In this document: piece by piece, positions 6,526-9,283 of the stretch | Position numbering within the stretch: position 1 is the stretch's first letter | How the letters are laid out: each line of letters opens with the position of its first letter | NCBI GenBank assembly: GCA_905372595.1 | Contig: CAJPPS010000039.1 | Coordinates: forward strand, 1 to 9,283 | Length of the DNA: 9,283 nt | Source of the DNA: an uncultured Capnocytophaga sp. | GTDB taxonomy: Bacteria > Bacteroidota > Bacteroidia > Flavobacteriales > Flavobacteriaceae | Reading direction: 5' to 3' | Notes under the pieces: model-generated | What the model was told of the DNA's origin: nothing | The model's input: only the letters and a program-made list of their open reading frames with translations | Databases searched by the model: none | Translations under genes and position numbers: made by a program

Positions 6526-7131
6526 CTAATATTCATTCTTGAAGAGAGTACGAATACTAGCAAAAGAATTCTTAAGTATTTTTTTGAGTTTTTTAGGCTT
6601 TTCCCAAGTGCAGGATTCGATATCTTCCTCCTCTTGAGGGATAAGTTCTTTCGAGCTATCACTGTACATATTATACCAGAAAGTTTCCTTCAGGTGGTAC
6701 TTATTATCTCTTTTATAGATATGATAGGTAGTGGAACGGAGTCCTAGTAGGGAAAGGGTATCCAAGCCTGTTTCTTCTTCTACCTCCCTTTGGGCACATT
6801 TTTTCAGGTCTTCTCCTCGTTCTAGTTTGCCTTTAGGGAGATCCCATTTTCCTTTTCGCTTAATAAAAAGAATTTTCCCTTCATCATTTCTTACAACACC
6901 TCCTGCAGCAGCTACTTTGGTGAGTTCAAGGGCAAATTCATCCAATAATCTCTCCTTTTTATCTTCTATAAAGAAAATAAACTTCCCAGAGGAATGGTTT
7001 TCTATCTTTTTCAGAAAATCAGGGATAGAGATTTTTTCTTTCGTATAAATAGGATACTTTTTCTTGTAAGATTTTTTTAATTTGTTAGTGAGAATAATCT
7101 TCTTGTCTTCAAAGAAAATTTTATAAGTCAT
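6526..7131 (-). CDS. Nudix hydrolase with N-terminal extension
   Basis: This 201-residue cytoplasmic protein is predicted to hydrolyse a nucleoside diphosphate linked to another moiety; the substrate cannot be told from sequence. The Nudix box is complete at 101-123 (GKLERGE, then REVEEETGL), fitting GX5EX7REUXEEXGU with all metal-binding glutamates present. It is preceded by the typical strand AAAGGVVRNDEGKILFIKRKGKWDLPKG (about 74-101). After the box, TTYHIYKRDNKYHLKETFWYNMY and the later EEEDIESCTW complete the Nudix fold. Residues 1-73 form an extra basic N-terminal domain or extension that is not part of the minimal Nudix fold. The start ATG is 14 bases after the stop of the beta-propeller gene, so the two are likely cotranscribed. 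To my recollection, similar proteins of this length in flavobacteria often sit near pyrE; pyrE is not seen in this window. Confidence 0.9.
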   Translation of the reverse strand: MTYKIFFEDKKIILTNKLKKSYKKKYPIYTKEKISIPDFLKKIENHSSGKFIFFIEDKKERLLDEFALELTKVAAAGGVVRNDEGKILFIKRKGKWDLPKGKLERGEDLKKCAQREVEEETGLDTLSLLGLRSTTYHIYKRDNKYHLKETFWYNMYSDSSKELIPQEEEDIESCTWEKPKKLKKILKNSFASIRTLFKNEY

Positions 7132-7145
7132 AGTTCTATATTCTA

Positions 7146-9283
7146 TTATTCAATAATAAGTCTGCGTTCTTCATCAAAGGTATCACTGTCAAAAATGATC
7201 TGATAAACTCCCTTGGGTAGGTAGTACTTTCCATTTCCAGCTTTCTTGAAAGTGGTTAGTAATTTTCTTTCATAAGAAAGCCGTCCAGCTTCATCGAAAA
7301 CTAAGTCAAAAGGAATGAAATTGAATCCTATATTGGTCTTATAAGTGAATTTAGCCAAAGTGATATCATCCTTAACGATGCTAATTTTAATGTCATTTCC
7401 TTCCTTAGAAGCAAAGGTTTCTAAAAGAAGTGAGGGGATTTCGGGCTCCTGCCAAGGACTATCAGAATTACCCCACTTTGAGGAGTACTTAATAGAATAG
7501 GTATCCTTAAGAGGGTAAAAAGGCTGATCTTGTATAGCAGCTTTTAGTTCTTTGAGAGCTGCTACATTGGTAGTGAAAACGCCATTTCCTTGAGTTCCTA
7601 TATAGAGCTGATTTGTTTGAGGATTCATTGCGATTGCACTAACAGAGGTTCTAGGAAGTTTTTCCTTAAAAGGATGCCACTTTTCTCCCATATCAAAGGA
7701 AACATATAGGCCGTTTTCTGTTCCTAGATAGAGAACTTGCTCGTTAGAAGGATCTTCTATAAGAACATTCGCTGTTTCTTCTGGAAGATTAGCCTTAAGG
7801 TTATCCCAACTTTTTCCCATATTATTACTACGAAATACTAAGGTCTGATGGGAATTATTCTGTAAAATAGCGTACACTCTTTCTCGTTGATGCTTGGAGG
7901 CAACTAAGCAATTTACACGATTAGGAGTAGGGAAAGAAGAATAGATCATTTGCCAAGAAACCCCACTATTCTGAGTTGTATAGATCATACCATCGTCACT
8001 TCCTGTATATAAAAGCCCAAACTGGAAAGGTGATTCTGCTATAGCTGAGATAGTTCCATAGGATAGAATTCCTCCTTTGTCTCCGTTGGTAAGGTCTGTT
8101 GAGATTGCATTCCACTGGCGTCCTTCATTAAGGGACTGGAAGAGAATATTGGTACCCGCATATAAGATGGTATTATTCTGAGGAGAGAGAGATAAAGTGG
8201 TTTGCGAAGGGTAACGTTGTTTTATCTTTCTGTCATAGGGGAGGGTAACCTTTCCCTGTTTAAGGGATTGTATAGTTCCAAGATTTTGAGCAATAAATAC
8301 CTTATTCTCAGGAGATACTGCTAAAGTACCATTTTCACTACTTACTTGGAGCCATCCATTAGGGGTATATCTTAGGAATCCTCCTTTGTAAATGCTAGCA
8401 TAAAGTGTAGAAAGGGAAGGATTCCCGATGGCTAGAGAAGTTACAGAAACTGTTTGAGGAATCTCTTGCTTTACCCAAGTTCGTCCCTGATCTAAGGATT
8501 GGAACATTCCTTCATTAGTTACTAAAATAATTTGTCTATCTTCTACAGATAGCTGATGTACTTTTTGGTCTCTAGGGTTATTCTTGATCAAGCTCCAAGT
8601 AATACCTCCATTAATGGACTTCAGTAACGGGATCCCTGAGAGATACAATTCATTTTCTTGCTTAGGATTTACCGCCAAGGCTCCTACTTCATAGCCTTTG
8701 TTATAGAAGACATTTGTTAGAGGCTTACTATTTCTTTTTACCCAAGATTTTCCTCCATCAGCAGTGAAATAAACTTCAGCTCCTATCACACGAGGCATAA
8801 TTCCTAAGAACTTAGGAAGTTCATTGGCTTTAACAATCCCTGAACGTACCATTTCACGTAGGTTATTGGGAGAAAATCTGTTTTGTAAGGAATGGTTATA
8901 GATATATTGGTTTAGTTTTTCATCATCTAAAGCAATGAAATCCCTATTAGAAATATTCTCCAGAAGAGCATCATCTCCCTCATCTAGAGCACGTTCTCTA
9001 TTATCTACAAGGGCATAGATACTATTGGGGCTGAATACTGCCAAAGATATCTTTCCAATATTTCCTTGAGGGAATCCAGAACCATCAGCGGTGAGTAATT
9101 CCCAAGAAGCTCCTGAGTTCGTACTTTTATAAATTCCTGATTTGCTTCCACTAGGGATGATATTGGAAGGACTGAATTGCACATCCCAAGCAGCGAGAAA
9201 GAGCGTTTCGGGGGTATTAGGGGCTTTTTTGATTTCATTTACACCTACTTGTCCAAAGGTTTGTGTCCAGCTTTTTCCTTTAT
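7146..9283 (-). CDS. Asp-box (BNR/VPS10-sortilin-like) beta-propeller protein; 5' end outside window
   Basis: The reading frame stays open to the right edge, so the gene is truncated at its N-terminus and about 711 residues are visible. Repeated Asp-box motifs of the (S/D/N)xGxxW type mark propeller blades. Numbering from the codon at 9182, their tryptophans are at 27, 147, 196, 236, 357, 410, 459 and 502, and one more (GKSW) lies at the window edge. Between blades comes a helical insertion (about 62-130, RALDEGDDALLENISNRDF and following), a layout I recall from Bacteroidota proteins labelled VPS10 or sortilin-like glycosyl hydrolases. The C-terminus (about 560-678) contains a beta-rich domain with YYLPKGVYQIIF, resembling a FlgD/Ig-like module, and I see no obvious type IX secretion tail. 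Probably exported, but the signal peptide lies outside the window. Catalysis is unproven, since Asp-boxes are structural. The gene directly precedes the Nudix gene. The GTG at 9182-9180 is not taken as the start because coding-quality sequence continues upstream. Confidence 0.88.
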   Translation of the reverse strand, partial: KGKSWTQTFGQVGVNEIKKAPNTPETLFLAAWDVQFSPSNIIPSGSKSGIYKSTNSGASWELLTADGSGFPQGNIGKISLAVFSPNSIYALVDNRERALDEGDDALLENISNRDFIALDDEKLNQYIYNHSLQNRFSPNNLREMVRSGIVKANELPKFLGIMPRVIGAEVYFTADGGKSWVKRNSKPLTNVFYNKGYEVGALAVNPKQENELYLSGIPLLKSINGGITWSLIKNNPRDQKVHQLSVEDRQIILVTNEGMFQSLDQGRTWVKQEIPQTVSVTSLAIGNPSLSTLYASIYKGGFLRYTPNGWLQVSSENGTLAVSPENKVFIAQNLGTIQSLKQGKVTLPYDRKIKQRYPSQTTLSLSPQNNTILYAGTNILFQSLNEGRQWNAISTDLTNGDKGGILSYGTISAIAESPFQFGLLYTGSDDGMIYTTQNSGVSWQMIYSSFPTPNRVNCLVASKHQRERVYAILQNNSHQTLVFRSNNMGKSWDNLKANLPEETANVLIEDPSNEQVLYLGTENGLYVSFDMGEKWHPFKEKLPRTSVSAIAMNPQTNQLYIGTQGNGVFTTNVAALKELKAAIQDQPFYPLKDTYSIKYSSKWGNSDSPWQEPEIPSLLLETFASKEGNDIKISIVKDDITLAKFTYKTNIGFNFIPFDLVFDEAGRLSYERKLLTTFKKAGNGKYYLPKGVYQIIFDSDTFDEERRLIIE

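Noticed and set aside
6731..7048. 105-codon ORF on the + strand opposite the Nudix gene
   Set aside because: It is an antisense shadow of a clear Nudix domain; its serine- and proline-rich translation has no family resemblance.
9180..9182. GTG as start of the beta-propeller gene
   Set aside because: The same frame continues upstream for 33 more codons with coding-like sequence, including another GKSW Asp-box fragment.
9005..9238. 77-codon ORF on the - strand in a different frame near the right edge
   Set aside because: It overlaps the beta-propeller frame, which stays open to the window edge with Asp-box motifs on both sides of the region.

Overview
The window reads as chromosomal DNA from a member of the Bacteroidota, most likely the class Flavobacteriia. 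The grounds are low G+C content, few recognisable Shine-Dalgarno sequences, a promoter of the Bacteroidota type (TTG, 20 bp, TAnnTTTG) in front of mdh, and a set of proteins typical of flavobacteria: a SurA-like foldase paired with a SurA-like lipoprotein, CvpA, a tiny acidic DUF2795-like protein, a Nudix protein with an N-terminal extension, and a large Asp-box (BNR/VPS10-like) beta-propeller. The genus cannot be fixed from the sequence; a Capnocytophaga-like flavobacterium is only a guess.

Layout. The left edge holds the 3' part of the small signal recognition particle RNA on the + strand, ending in a T-run. It is followed 36 bases later by the only + strand protein gene, a 709-residue multidomain protein (helical repeats, SMI1/KNR4, SUFU, unknown C-terminal domain). 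Its architecture resembles the immunity proteins of polymorphic toxin systems. A strong convergent hairpin then separates it from mdh (malate dehydrogenase). Every remaining gene lies on the - strand.

Reading the - strand in its own direction (right to left), the first unit is a beta-propeller protein (5' end outside the window) followed after 14 bases by a Nudix hydrolase. Next comes a probable two-gene unit of a DUF2795-like protein and CvpA, with a 9-bp GAAA-loop hairpin just before the cvpA start. After a terminator-like hairpin there is a two-gene envelope unit of lipoprotein and SurA-like PPIase, which overlap by 14 bases. Last is mdh with its own promoter.

Functionally, most of this is conserved housekeeping: protein targeting (SRP RNA), outer-membrane protein folding (SurA and its lipoprotein partner), central metabolism (Mdh) and nucleotide clean-up (Nudix). 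The one accessory-looking element is the SMI1/KNR4-SUFU fusion. I see no tRNA, CRISPR array, insertion sequence or prophage. No gene-free stretch exceeds about 120 bases. I did not find a convincing undescribed system; the SUFU fusion protein is the best candidate for a second look.
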